Shown: in pieces, positions 22,703 to 33,144 of the stretch
How the letters are laid out: each line of letters opens with the position of its first letter
How positions within the stretch are numbered: the first letter of the stretch is position 1
Source: Fulvia fulva
Taxonomy: Eukaryota; Ascomycota; Dothideomycetes; Mycosphaerellales; Mycosphaerellaceae
Direction of reading: 5' to 3'
DNA length: 64,000 nucleotides
Assembly (NCBI RefSeq): GCF_020509005.1
Contig: NC_063013.1
Location: 2,170,001 to 2,234,000 of the forward strand
Notes under the pieces: model-generated
The model's database searches: none
What the model saw: the letters and a program-made list of their open reading frames with translations, nothing else
Told to the model about the DNA's origin: nothing
Position numbers and translations under genes: made by a program

Positions 22703-25586
22703 TATAGATATTTCATTAAGCTGTTGTAGTGCCCTTTGGCCTATGCAGCTATGCTATCTTGTTTTCGTATGTACAGAGGGGAAACCGTGTTGGTGAAAAC
22801 CCCTCCTCCTTCCCGCCTGTCTTTTCCCCCTCGTTGTCGTCTTAGATTTCCCTTGTTGAGGGTACGCTAGTGTCATGGGCCTGCCCTGATGACTACCCTA
22901 TCTGCAACCCCCCTAGCTTCCGCCTCTTGTCCATCCACTCCTCCGTCTCGCTAGCGAGGCTAAACTGCTGGAGGTATCCCTACTGTAGTATCTACCGAGA
23001 GATTCGGCGAATGTTGCCTTTGTCCCTAATGATTGACTTGTAGTCTCTCCTTCCCGCTTGGTGCCTCCAATCTCCCCTGCCTCTCGCCCACTGCGGGCAT
23101 CGTAGTAGCATATGTTCTGGGTTTTGCGATAGGTAGCCACACTGGCAGGCTGGGCTTTGGATGTCTAGTACGCGTCTCCTGAACAGGTAGGCCCTTAATC
23201 CAATATGTTCGGACCTGATTTGGATCGCTATGCTTGCTTCGGCCCTTGTCAGGTCCCTATATAGCTAGTAATTGTGTCTCTAGAAGGCTCGGAGTACTAT
23301 CAGGCCTGTTGTCTTAGGGGGCTTCCTTTTCCAGTCCTACTCCTATAGGCAGCTCGCTATCTATTCCGCTATACTTTGAGTCTTAGCCTTGCTCCCGCCG
23401 GCCTGGCGAGTCCTACGCTCCTCCTCTTTTCGTGCTAGCTATTCGGTGCTTGTCTGTACGGCCGTAAAGGTAGTAAGGTCATCCTCTTTTTGGCTTGTCC
23501 TATGTCCGGCCCCTCTCCGGTAGCGGCTTTCTATCTTGTTCTTTGCCTCCTAGATCGTAGTTTGTACTAGGTAATCTGTCGTCTTTACCGCGTATTGAAT
23601 TCTTATTCCCCGGATATATTAGCCGATTAGTAGTGTTCCCGTCTCCATTTCTACCGTACTTATTAACGTTGTCTTATATACGCCTAGTATCCTACGTAGG
23701 TTGCCTACCTATATCCTATTTAGGGGTTACTCTATCCGTTTCGGGATCGGCTTACCTACGCCTCCTATTCCCTAAATCTATACCCCGTATAACATAGCTA
23801 GTCTGACGATCGCCTTATATATTACTCTTACCTTGTCGAATGTTACTCCCTATATAGACGCCGTAAGCCTCTTTATCGAGGCTTTGTTAACTTACGCTCG
23901 ACTCTAGGCTTTCTTAATCTATACGTTCTAGCTTAGCTTCGGGTCGAGCTAGATCCCTAGTACTCGTAGCTCCGCTAATAGCTTAGTCTCGTAGCCTTAG
24001 ATTCTTACCGCCGCCTTTATGTTATAGTATGTTCTCGCTTTACTAAAGTGTATAAGTTAGTACTTTTTAGGGGCGAACCGGGTACTATACTTCTTTACCT
24101 ACTCCTCGCATTTCTTATACCTATCTTTAAGGAGGCGACAGTTCTCCTCTATCGAGTCTGACTAGGCTAGAATGTTTATGTCGTCTATAAATACCGATAC
24201 TAAGGTTTACGGAGAGATGAGTAGGGGGATTAGATCAGACATAAATATTAGAAATAGGATAGGGGAGAGAGTAGATCCCTAAGGTATTCTAGTCTCTACC
24301 TTTACCGGGTCGGACGTATACCTTCCTAGGACTAGGTATATCGTCCGTTCCTAGAGAAAGGAGTAGACGAACGTCGTTACCTACTAGGGGATGCCTTTCT
24401 ACTATAGGATATATATTGTTAAATAGGTACGAGTTACGTAGTAGTAGAAGACGGCGGATCATACGAAAGACGAAGAAGGACCTAATAGGATAGCGTGTAT
24501 CTATATATAGTATCGCCGGTGTTAGTATAGGTGTTTTAGGAGGGACAGCTATACTTAGGACTTGACTAGCAAGCCCTAATTACTAATCCCCCTAAGCACC
24601 TAATGTTGACCCTATGACCTACATATTCTTAACATATATTAGCCTTTAGTATAAGACGTTGTCGAAGGCCCCTACAATATCGAGGGATAGTAAGGACGCC
24701 GCTCGGTTCCTACCGTAGTACTAGAGGGTCTGAATTTACTCCGTAATTAGCTCTATTACTATTAGTGTCGATCGCTAGCTTCTTCCCCCTATCTATATTA
24801 CTAGGAGTACGTAGTTGTCCTCGGTAAGCTACGTAAGTCTCTAGGCTACTATCTTTTCTAGGACCTTCCCTATCGTATTTAGAAGTGCTATTAGTCTATA
24901 CGATTTAGGCTAAGTATAGTCCTCCTTCTATAGCTTACGTAGCACTACTATTATAGACTCTCTATACGGCTTCGGGTGATACCCTAGCCGTAGGTACGCG
25001 GTAAATAGGTTTATAAGGCTCGGCGCGATCTCTTCTCTATACTCTTTTAGTAGTATATTTAGTATCCTATCTAGGCCTAGGGCTTTTCGTCCTTTTAGCT
25101 TACTTATAACTCCTATTACTATATTAGAGCTAACCGCCTAATCTATATCTAGGGATTCCGGGTATATACTCGGGTCGATATCCGTAAGGTCTACCTCTAC
25201 TTACGTCGAAAAGAAATGGTCGGCTAATACTTTTGCCTTGCCCCGGGCTATAGTATAGGTAATCCCTTCGCGGTCTACAATTAGAGAAAAGTAAGGGGTT
25301 CGTTACTCTTTAGGTAGTCGTACCTATTTAGCTAGTCTCTATATCTATTCCGGGTTTTCTATAACGAGCCCGATCGTCGCTCTCTAGTCCTATAGCTTAC
25401 CGCGTCTTATCTATGCCTTCTTCTCTTATATCGCGCGACAGTATTACCCCTACGTCTCTTAGGTATGCTCCTTCGTCTACTGTTACCTTGCCCTTCTAGC
25501 CTCCTTTACCTTCGTAGAGTATTTAGGGGTCTAGAAGGCCTTCTACTACGTTAAGGGCCGGAGTAACGGCGTATATTGTTCCGCTA
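22703..25586 (-). mobile_element. LINE-1: Tad-like non-LTR retrotransposon, 3' part (5' piece at 30601-30800)
   Basis: On the minus strand this shows reverse-transcriptase signatures: a decayed QGSTLSPILFLIF motif near 24215-24290 and an FxDDINIL active-site motif near 24175-24205. A C-terminal region at 22913-23140 is still open. The 3' end (left) has the tail GAAATATCTATA next to host sequence. Many in-frame TAG/TAA codons arise from CAG/CAA/TGG changes typical of RIP. The leftmost part (22703 to about 23260) keeps normal CpA/TpG and then grades into fully RIPed sequence. A solo LTR (24417-24634) and LINE-2 (25587-30600) have inserted into it. Confidence 0.8.
24417..24634 (-). mobile_element. 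solo Copia-type LTR inside LINE-1
   Basis: This 218-bp unit begins TGTTAAATAGGTACG and ends CTTAACA, so its ends are inverted TGTTAA/TTAACA. It is flanked on both sides by TATAT (24412-24416 and 24635-24639), a 5-bp target duplication. The first 15 bases match the LTR of the Copia element at 31120, although the middle differs. It is therefore a related family or a diverged copy, left after recombination between the LTRs of a full element. It is RIPed like its surroundings. Orientation is given by analogy with the Copia copy. Confidence 0.8.
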
Positions 25587-25799
25587 GTACAAATCAATAG
25601 TATCTTCGTATGTTCACTAATAAGGCATAGGGACGGCGCTAATCGATCTCTACGCCAAAACAAGACACATTCGAAAGCTCTTATCAAGGCTATTCTAACG
25701 ATATACAAAGCAGGCCACTACCCCTAGGACTAAGGGAGTTCTACCTCATTTAATCTAGACAGCTTGAAGCTCTCTTCACCCTGTTTCTTCAGCTCTAAA

Positions 25800-27110
25800 C
25801 GCCGCGGAGGTGCCTAGCTACATTAGGCAACTCCTAGGCAATAGTAGCCTAGGCTACGGCACTAACGGCGCCTACGACCCTATAGGCGAAGCCCCCCTAA
25901 GACAACTAGTAGCAACTTATAGAGGACGCAAAAAGTATAGAAACTAACGATCAGCTCCCTTACCGGTCTCTATAGGTAATGATCACTTAGCTACGTACGG
26001 CGCTTATACTGTCGTATTACCGAGGGCAATAAGAAATAAGGACGACGTCCTAGGCGATTAGTAAGGCCACCCGGAATTAACACCCCTATAGCTAGGCATC
26101 GGTCGCGGCATCGATACTAGGCCCCCGCCTAACGCACGATATAGTTACGATCCGTATTGTAGTAAAGGAAGACTAGGCCGAAGTTGCGAAGCTATCGAAC
26201 AAGGAGCTCGCCTAACGAATTAACTAACTAGGGGTAGTCGTAGTGAACTAATAGTCTAACGGCACTCTACAGATCTATACTAGCTCTACTACTACTAGGA
26301 GGCACCTAGAGGCATAGCTATAGTAGGCATCTAAGGTTGCGGCATTAGCGAAGGTCTTAACGAAACAATTTACGATCCTAGTCTACGACATACCTAAGGA
26401 GTTTGACCTAACTAACTAGGGTTACCTACGCGCTCTCTAAGAGGACAACCCGGTTACTCTTAACTCTCTAATCCAGAAGGCGACTTAGCTCTATAGGAAA
26501 TAGCTAGAAGGCAAGAAGGCCTCGGCGCTAATAGTATAGCTATAAGACGCGAAAGCGGCAGATCTAGCGATAGAACAAGGCCTAGTCTAGTAATATAGCC
26601 TTAAGATAGTAGAAAAGCACTCCTTATCCTTTCGTGTCCTCTAATGCTTTAAATACTAACAGTATAGACACCAAACCTACACGTATACAAATAAGTAGGC
26701 CTGCTCGAACTGTATAGGAGACTATATGTCTAGGGACTATATATCGACTACGAGACGGTATACGAACTGTCCGGGGCACTACCTATCGTATAGTACGGAA
26801 TGCCTATAGCGGAAACTAGCGAAAAACAAGGCAATCACAAACAGAACCGTCGCCCTAAGATTCTACGGCGACCGTAAGGCTAGCCTATACCGGAACTAAC
26901 TAGCGGCGGTCGGGCATAAGCGCCCTAGGGCCGAGAACGATATAAAGGATGCGTAACCTAGGGCGTACGGGAGGCCACGTGCTCTACTAGCTACGGCGAG
27001 GGAATCTAACTAGGCCCGGCTCCCCTTTAGTACATAGCCGATAGGCGTAGACTAGGACGTATAGGGCAGTAGGACATAGGACGATATAGAGGAAATGATT
27101 GTCGATACCG
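25800..27110 (+). pseudogene. LINE-2 ORF1 (Gag-like, CCHC zinc knuckles), RIPed
   Basis: The translation is broken by many TAG/TAA codons. Cysteine-histidine knuckles are visible at about 26640-26800: a decayed CFKY..YRHQ..T block, then ACSNCIGDYMSRD and YTNCPGHYLSYSTECL. Tandem knuckles of this kind sit at the C-terminus of Tad/I-clade ORF1 proteins, which bind the element RNA. The 5' boundary is approximate because the start codon cannot be placed with confidence. Confidence 0.65.
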
Positions 27111-30100
27111 ATGACTAGCCTCGACACGCTTAGCATTATCTAGTATAACGTCAACTATAGTAAGGATATAGTCTAGAACTATTTCCTATACGAGGCGGAC
27201 CCGCGCGTCTACTACGTCCTTATAATCTAGGAGCTATAGATTAACCCGCACTATAAGAGACTAACGACCTACAAGTTACTAGGCTATACGACATGCCTAC
27301 GAGGCGACGGCAGACCCCGTACGTGCTTCTATATTAACAAGGACATACTAGAATCCGACTAGGAGGTAGTGTACTACGTAGACGAAGAAGGCGGGGGCGA
27401 TATTACCTCCCTCTACGTAGGTAGCACCTAGATACACAACCTATATATATAACCGCTAGCCTCGAGGTCTAGCCGCGACCTAGGGGTCTACAGACACCTA
27501 GACAGTACGCTTAAGAGACAAGGGTACCACATCGTAGTAGGAGACTTTAATATACACCACCCTTCCTAGGAAAGCCTTATATAGCCGTACCCTATAGCCG
27601 ACGAAGTACTCGACTTGATGGCGAGCAACGCAATTGCCCTTAATACCCCGAAGGACCTAGGTACCTAGAAGAGAGGGGGACTCTAAGGCACGATCGACCT
27701 CTCCTAGATCTTAGATAGCTACTACTATACGGTAACCTACTATAGGATCGAACATGAACTCGAGGCGTCGTTAGACTATATACTAGTTAGGACCTCTATT
27801 ACGACATAGATATAACGTACACTAGCGAGAACCCCTAAGCTAAACTAGGGAAAGGCCTACTAGGCCAACATCTAGGCGTACCTCGATGACTCTAAGAGGC
27901 TAGTCTAGATCGCGTAGTAGCAATACAATAGTAAAGACGAGATAGACGAAGTAGTCTAGGGGTTGATAGACGAAATAAGAAAAGCGACCTCACTTTACGT
28001 TCCGCTTGCCTAACTAACGATATAGTCTAAACTATACTAGACGCCGGAGTACACTACGGTAGTAAGAGAAGTAAGGAGAGCCCGCCGGGTATAGACGAGC
28101 AGCTATAGCGAGGAGGCCTAGAACGTATATAGGGAGGCATACTAACAGAAGAAAGCTATAATACGGAGGGAGAAAGCAGTCGGCTAGAGGGCTATAGTAG
28201 AAGAAATCGCCGGCAAGCTAGAGAGGATGTAGAAGCTAGCGAAATGGGCCCGACAGGACCCTATACAGGGCCCCTCCTTCTCTATCCTAGCGCTACAATC
28301 GCCTAGTAGCCCGGTTAGCGACCCCGAGGCTAAGGCGCGTCTACTAGCTAGCAAGTTCTTCCCGCCCCTAGTCGAGGCTAATCTAAGCGACATAAATAGC
28401 TCTACTCCCCTAGCTCCTAGTATCGCGGTCTAATAGGAGGTGTCCGAGGGAGAAGTTACCGCTATACTAAGGAAGTTGCCGGCGAAGAAAGCCCCGGGGC
28501 CGGATAGGATCCTAAACGAGCTACTAAAGAAGTGTAGAGATCAACTAGCCCTAGTAGTTATAGCGATCTTTAACGCCTGCCTACAGACCGGGTACTACCC
28601 GATAGCTTTTAAACAATCGACGACAGTGGTCCTACGTAAGCCGTAGAAGGAAGACTATACGTAGGTGAAGTCGTACCGCCTAATTGCGCTCCTTAATACT
28701 CTTAGGAAGGCGCTTAAGAAGCTGGTTATAACGAGACTCTCCGAGGCGGTAGAGGAACACTCCCTACTCCCGGACACCTAGATAGGTACGCGCCTATAGC
28801 GATCGACGCTATCCGCGATAGAACTTATCACCTCTTAGGTAAAGGCCATCTAGTATAAGAATAGGGATAAGGTAGCTTCCTTACTTAGCCTAGACATATC
28901 GGGAGCCTTCGACTACGTGTTATACCCGCGGCTACTCTACATCCTAAGGTCGAAGGGACTCCCTAAGTGGCTTGTCAACTTCGTACGGTCCTACCTCCAA
29001 AACCGTAGTACGTCGATCCTAGTCGGCTAGTATAGAAGCCCATTTTAAGTAGTCTATACTAGAATCCCGTAAGGCTTAACGCTAGTACCTATTCTGTTCC
29101 TCTTCTTTATAGCGACGCTACTCCTAGCCCTAGAATCCTAGAACACCGCTACGAGCGGCTTCGTAGACGACATAAACATCCTAGCGTAGTCTTCCTCGAC
29201 TAAGGAGAACTGTAGGCTACTAGAAGAGAAGCATAAGATCTACGAGGACTAGGCTAGGAGGTACGGGGCTCGGTTTGCCCTAGAAAAGTACAATCTAATA
29301 CACTTTACGCGCCGGCCACGGTTCTATAATATATAAGCTTCTATCTAGATATAGGGGCACACGACTAACCCGGCAAATCAGCTTAGGATCCTCGGACTAT
29401 AGGTAGACCCGGCGCTACGGTAGAGGAAGTACGTATAGGTAATATTACGGAAAGCTGAACAGAATATAGTATTATACTAGAGGCTTACTACGTCTATATA
29501 GGGGGCGGACTTCCGGCAGTTACGACTTCTATATACGGCTATTATACGGCCGGTCCTTACCTATAGTAGCCAAGTGTAGTCCTTAGGCGAGAGGGCCTAC
29601 CTATCGAAGGGACTCGTCGCGCCGCTAGCGAAGATCCAAAACTAATGCCTAAGGAAGGTCACCGGGGCATATAAGTCGATACTAACGAGAATACTTAAGT
29701 ACGAGACCGCTATACCGCCGATCGACCTATACATCTAGGGACTACGGACCTCCTACTTAGGCAAGTCGGTACAGTACCTAGTATAGAAGGTCATCGCTAG
29801 TATAGTCGTAAGGGCCCGCGAATCAGTACTAGCGTATAGGGGCATTCGACCCGGAAACGAGCCGAACTACCGGGCAAGGGACGAACAGCTAGTAATATAA
29901 TAGGAAGGTAAGAAATCGTTTATAGAGCAAATATAGAAAGAGAGGTGGAACAACTAGGTTGTAGGGCATAGTAGACGCCCTTAGCTAGCGGGACAACCTA
30001 AGGAATAGTTAGCTACAAAATCCGCGGTTAAGCACCCCCCGAAGCTTATCTACTACCGCCTTACGAGGGTATAGAGTAGTATAGCAACCTAACTACGAAG

Positions 30101-30530
30101 CGAACACATCGGCCTCTAGGGGTACCTATTATAGAGGAAGGTTCTAGGATATACGAATACTAGCTGCCCCTACGGCTATCGCTCCTAGAACGTACGGCAC
30201 GTACTCCTCGTCTGTCCGAGATAGTCGCTAGGAAGGGGGGAGTAGATAGCAAAGGCGAGGAACCGGACGATTAGGGCACTTCTTAACAACGCTAAGGACC
30301 TACGGCGTATTACGAACTAGATACTAGAGAAGGGCTAGCTAGAGCAGTACCGCCTAGTAGGAGCAGTATAGGAAGAGAGGATACGACGTAGCGCGACGAG
30401 ACCGGCTAGGAGCGGGGGCTAACGGGGTAGTAACATAGACTACGTACGTTCAGAGGGAAAGCTAAACTAGACAAGGAGTAGTCGGGGGCGGGAAGGGTTT
30501 TCACCTATTCGGGTTTCCCTTTGTACATAA
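27111..30530 (+). pseudogene. LINE-2 ORF2: APE endonuclease-reverse transcriptase, RIPed
   Basis: A single frame from ATG 27111 holds all motifs, interrupted only by stop codons. They are the endonuclease strand HIVVGDFNIHHPS (about 27530), the RT entry KKAPGPDRILNELLKKC (about 28480-28540), GLTLVPILFLFF (about 29065-29105), the active-site GFVDDINILA (about 29155-29185), and a C-terminal Cys/His patch (YTNTSCPYGYRS, HVLLVCPR, near 30150-30220). Nearly every stop is TAG in a CAG, CAA or TGG context, so one reading frame has been silenced by C-to-T change without indels. The 3' limit is approximate. Confidence 0.8.
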
Positions 30531-30600
30531 CAATAGATATATACCTATATAGGCCGGATAGGGTCCTAGAACAGGGGAATAACAAATCTATCTATCTATC

Positions 30601-30800
30601 TATATTGTTCCGCTACTTATTATATAACCGAGGTAATCTGTTCCGCTACTTGATCTAGCTAAGCTATCGTCTCGAGTTCTCTATACTATAGTAGGTTCGC
30701 TATTAGGAAGCCTCTTATATCGTCCTAGCGTGCCTTCTTCTAGTTACGGCGTAGTTCGCTTACTAGCTCCTCTATCGCCTTCACCCCTAGCGTCGTTTAA
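30601..30800 (-). mobile_element. LINE-1, 5' remnant beyond LINE-2
   Basis: On the minus strand the frame reads GVKAIEELVSELRRN...ETIA.LDQVAEQITSVI..VAEQY and then continues across the LINE-2 insertion into the PLT...RKAFWTPKYS-type linker of LINE-1. The duplicated 15 bp fall on the codons VAEQY. The segment ends at 30800 against the tail of LINE-3, so LINE-1 is 5'-truncated in the endonuclease-RT linker. Confidence 0.7.
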
Positions 30801-31119
30801 ATAGATAGATAGATATTTCATTAAGCTGTTATAGTGCCCTTTGGCCTATATAGCTATACTATCTTATTTTCGTATATATAGAGGGGAAACCGTATTAGTG
30901 AAAACCCCTCCTCCTTCCCGCCTATCTTTTCCCTCTAGTTATCGTCTTAAATTTCCCTTATTAGGGGTACGCTAGTATTCTAGGCCTGCCCTAATAACTA
31001 CCCTATCTACAACCCCCCTAGCTTCCGCCTCTTGTCTATCTACTCCTCCGTCTCGCTAGCGAGGCTAAACTACTAGAGGTATCTATACTATAGTATCTAC
31101 CGAGAGATTCGGCGAATAT
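30801..31119 (-). mobile_element. LINE-3: 3' terminal fragment, same family as LINE-1
   Basis: This stretch aligns by eye along its whole length with 22703-23015. It runs from the ATAGATAGATAGATATTTCATTAAG tail (written here only in part as ATAGATATTTCATTAAG) through AGGGGAAACCG and CGAGAGATTCGGCGAAT. It differs from that copy mainly by C-to-T/G-to-A changes at CpA/TpG. It stops at the Copia LTR, which has presumably inserted into it; the rest of the LINE is not recognised on the far side. Confidence 0.75.
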
Positions 31120-31354
31120 TGTTAAATAGGTACGGGTAGATAGTAGCGGAGTAGAGTAAGAGATCAATCTTTAACTGACTAATAGCACGAGCATGTAGCA
31201 ATATATCAGGAACTAATGTGTTGATTGTGTTGGATGTCTATCTAAGCTAAAGGGGAGAGAAGGTATCTCCCTATAAGCTGAGTTATCGTGGATGCCTCAG
31301 GCTGCTAGATCACTTCCTGATTGTTGACTCCCTTTGAGATACTACATCTTAACA
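31120..31354 (-). repeat. Copia LTR (left; 3' LTR of the element)
   Basis: This 235-bp unit runs from TGTTAAATAGG to CATCTTAACA, with TGTTAA/TTAACA ends. Just inside it is CTCCTACTCATC, which on the coding strand reads GATGAGTAGGAG, a purine-rich stretch in the polypurine-tract position. Confidence 0.75.
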
Positions 31355-31449
31355 CTCCTACTCATCTCGTATAGGAGGTTACAGTCTGCTCACTTCCTGT
31401 CAATAGTACTTAGACCTTTTTATGACAGGTTCAGCTGGCTTACAAACCT

Positions 31450-32769
31450 CTAGAAGTGTGGACTAGTCTTTGGTTTTGTAAACCCGTCTGCAACTATCTC
31501 AGAGGTTGGGGTGTACTCAACAGCAATAAGCCTCCTCCACCAAAGTTTCCTAACAGCGTTATAGGCAATGTCAATGTGCTTCGACTTGTTATGAACATGT
31601 GCATCTTTCACTAGGGTGAGGGCAGCTTGATTGTCACCTCTTAATTGGACTGGTCTCAAATTTGATACAGTCTCCTAGTTTCTAGTGATTCCTGGTTGAT
31701 AGGAACAGTCTCCTACTAACTCTAGACAATCCATTTCCCTTAGCAGTGAAGCTAGGAATTGGGACTACTTCGCACATGCATTCATAGCTATGTATTCAGC
31801 CTCCATTATGGATGTTGCTACAGACTTTTGCTTCTTGCTTATCTAAGAAACTGGTGCCCCACAGAGGAAGAAGACATACCCAAGGATTGAGACTCTGTCT
31901 GCTTTGTCCATTGCATAATCAGAATCACAGTATCCAATAAGGTGTCCTTTTCTAGACTTTGAGAACTGAAGTCCTAGATCAGGGTATGATCTTAGGTACC
32001 TAGTGATCTTCTTCAAAGCCTTCATGTGGTAGGTGGATGGGTCACTCACAAATGAGCTTATCCTTCCTAGGGCAAAAGCAATGTCTAGCCTTGTGATTGT
32101 TGCTAGCCATATCCAAGTACTATTGATACTCTAGTACTCTGCCTTGTCACACCTCTCATCTATGTGGCTTGAAGGTTCGAGGGCCTCATAGCTGTCTATA
32201 GGTGAGTGTGTAGGTGCTGCCTTCTTATAATTCATTCCCATCTTGGCTAGGCTGTCCCTAACAAAGTGTCCTTAGTCAAGTTTCAGGATTCCTCTCTTCC
32301 TGTCCCTTATGACTCTCATGCTAAGGATCTTTTCAGGTTCACCTAGATCTTTGATCTTGAAGATCTTGCTAAGTTCTCTTTTGAACTAGAGAATATCTGT
32401 CAACTTTGGTGCAGCAATTGGAATGTCATCCACATGTATAAGGATTATGATCTCCCTCTTCTTATAGATAAGTACGCATAGATCCACTTCTGACTGTGTG
32501 AATCCAATCTCTCTGAGCTTTAACACACAGAGTTGATTCCAATCTCTAGCTGCTTGCTTAAGTCTATACAAGCTTTTGAGGATTTTGAACACCATGTTTG
32601 GTGGAAGCTCAACTCCTAGTGGTGGTAACATGAAGATGTCTTCATAGAGGGTGCTTTCTATGAATGCATTGTTCACATCCACTTGGTGAAGATGAAGATC
32701 CTTCTTATACACAATAGCCATAAACACCCTAAGGGTGTCCTGTCTTACTGTAGGTGCAAATGTCTCCAT
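31450..32769 (-). pseudogene. Copia reverse transcriptase-RNase H
   Basis: RT motifs appear in 32769-32386: ETFAPTVRQDTLRVFMAI, HQVDVNNAFIE, LYRLKQAARDW and the active site ILIHVDDIPIAA. RNase H follows at 32049-31450: GYCDSDYAMDKADRVSILGYVF, SIMEAEYIAM, RGDNQAALTLVKD and NKSKHIDI. All are classic Copia signatures. A handful of TAG codons at former CAG/TGG sites break the frame, so it is inactive as it stands. The VDD at the active site is the common Copia form. Confidence 0.85.
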
Positions 32770-33144
32770 AAAGTCAACACCAAACTTCTGTAAGAAGCCC
32801 CTTACAACTAGTCTAGCCTTAAACTTTTCAATAGCTCTACTAATGCTTCTCTTAATATCAAAGACTTATCTTGATGTAACCAGATTTGCTCCTTTTGGTG
32901 GAACAGAATTTTCCTAGGTGTTGTTACTCTGTAGAGCATCTAGTTCCTTTTGGATTGCTTCCTTCCAAAGATGTCCCCATTTCTTGTCATTCATAGCATC
33001 CTTGTAGGATTTTGGAATTGGGACCTCTTGCTTGTATATAATAGCTTCTATAGTTGCTGCAAAGGCCATTTCCTCAACTTCTTCCAGGAATTCGCTATCC
33101 TATAGTATTGAACTGTCCACTGATTGTATGGCTACAAAGAAAGC

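Larger units (their letters stand above)
25587..30600 (+). mobile_element. LINE-2: complete Tad-like non-LTR retrotransposon, RIP-inactivated
   Basis: The element is bounded by a 15-bp duplication, TATATTGTTCCGCTA (25572-25586 and 30601-30615), and ends in an ATCT microsatellite tail (about 30585-30600). At about 5.0 kb it carries a Gag-like ORF1 and an ORF2 with endonuclease and reverse transcriptase, both full of stops. It lies inside ORF2 of LINE-1, on the opposite strand. The first 150 bp or so look less mutated than the rest. Confidence 0.85.

Noticed and set aside
25523..25708. 61-codon minus-strand ORF
   Set aside because: It spans the LINE-1/LINE-2 junction and its target duplication, so it cannot be an ancestral gene.
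30583..30604. CTAT/ATCT repeats taken as a CRISPR or satellite signal
   Set aside because: Simple 4-bp tail of LINE-2, with no spacers; similar tails end LINE-1 and LINE-3.
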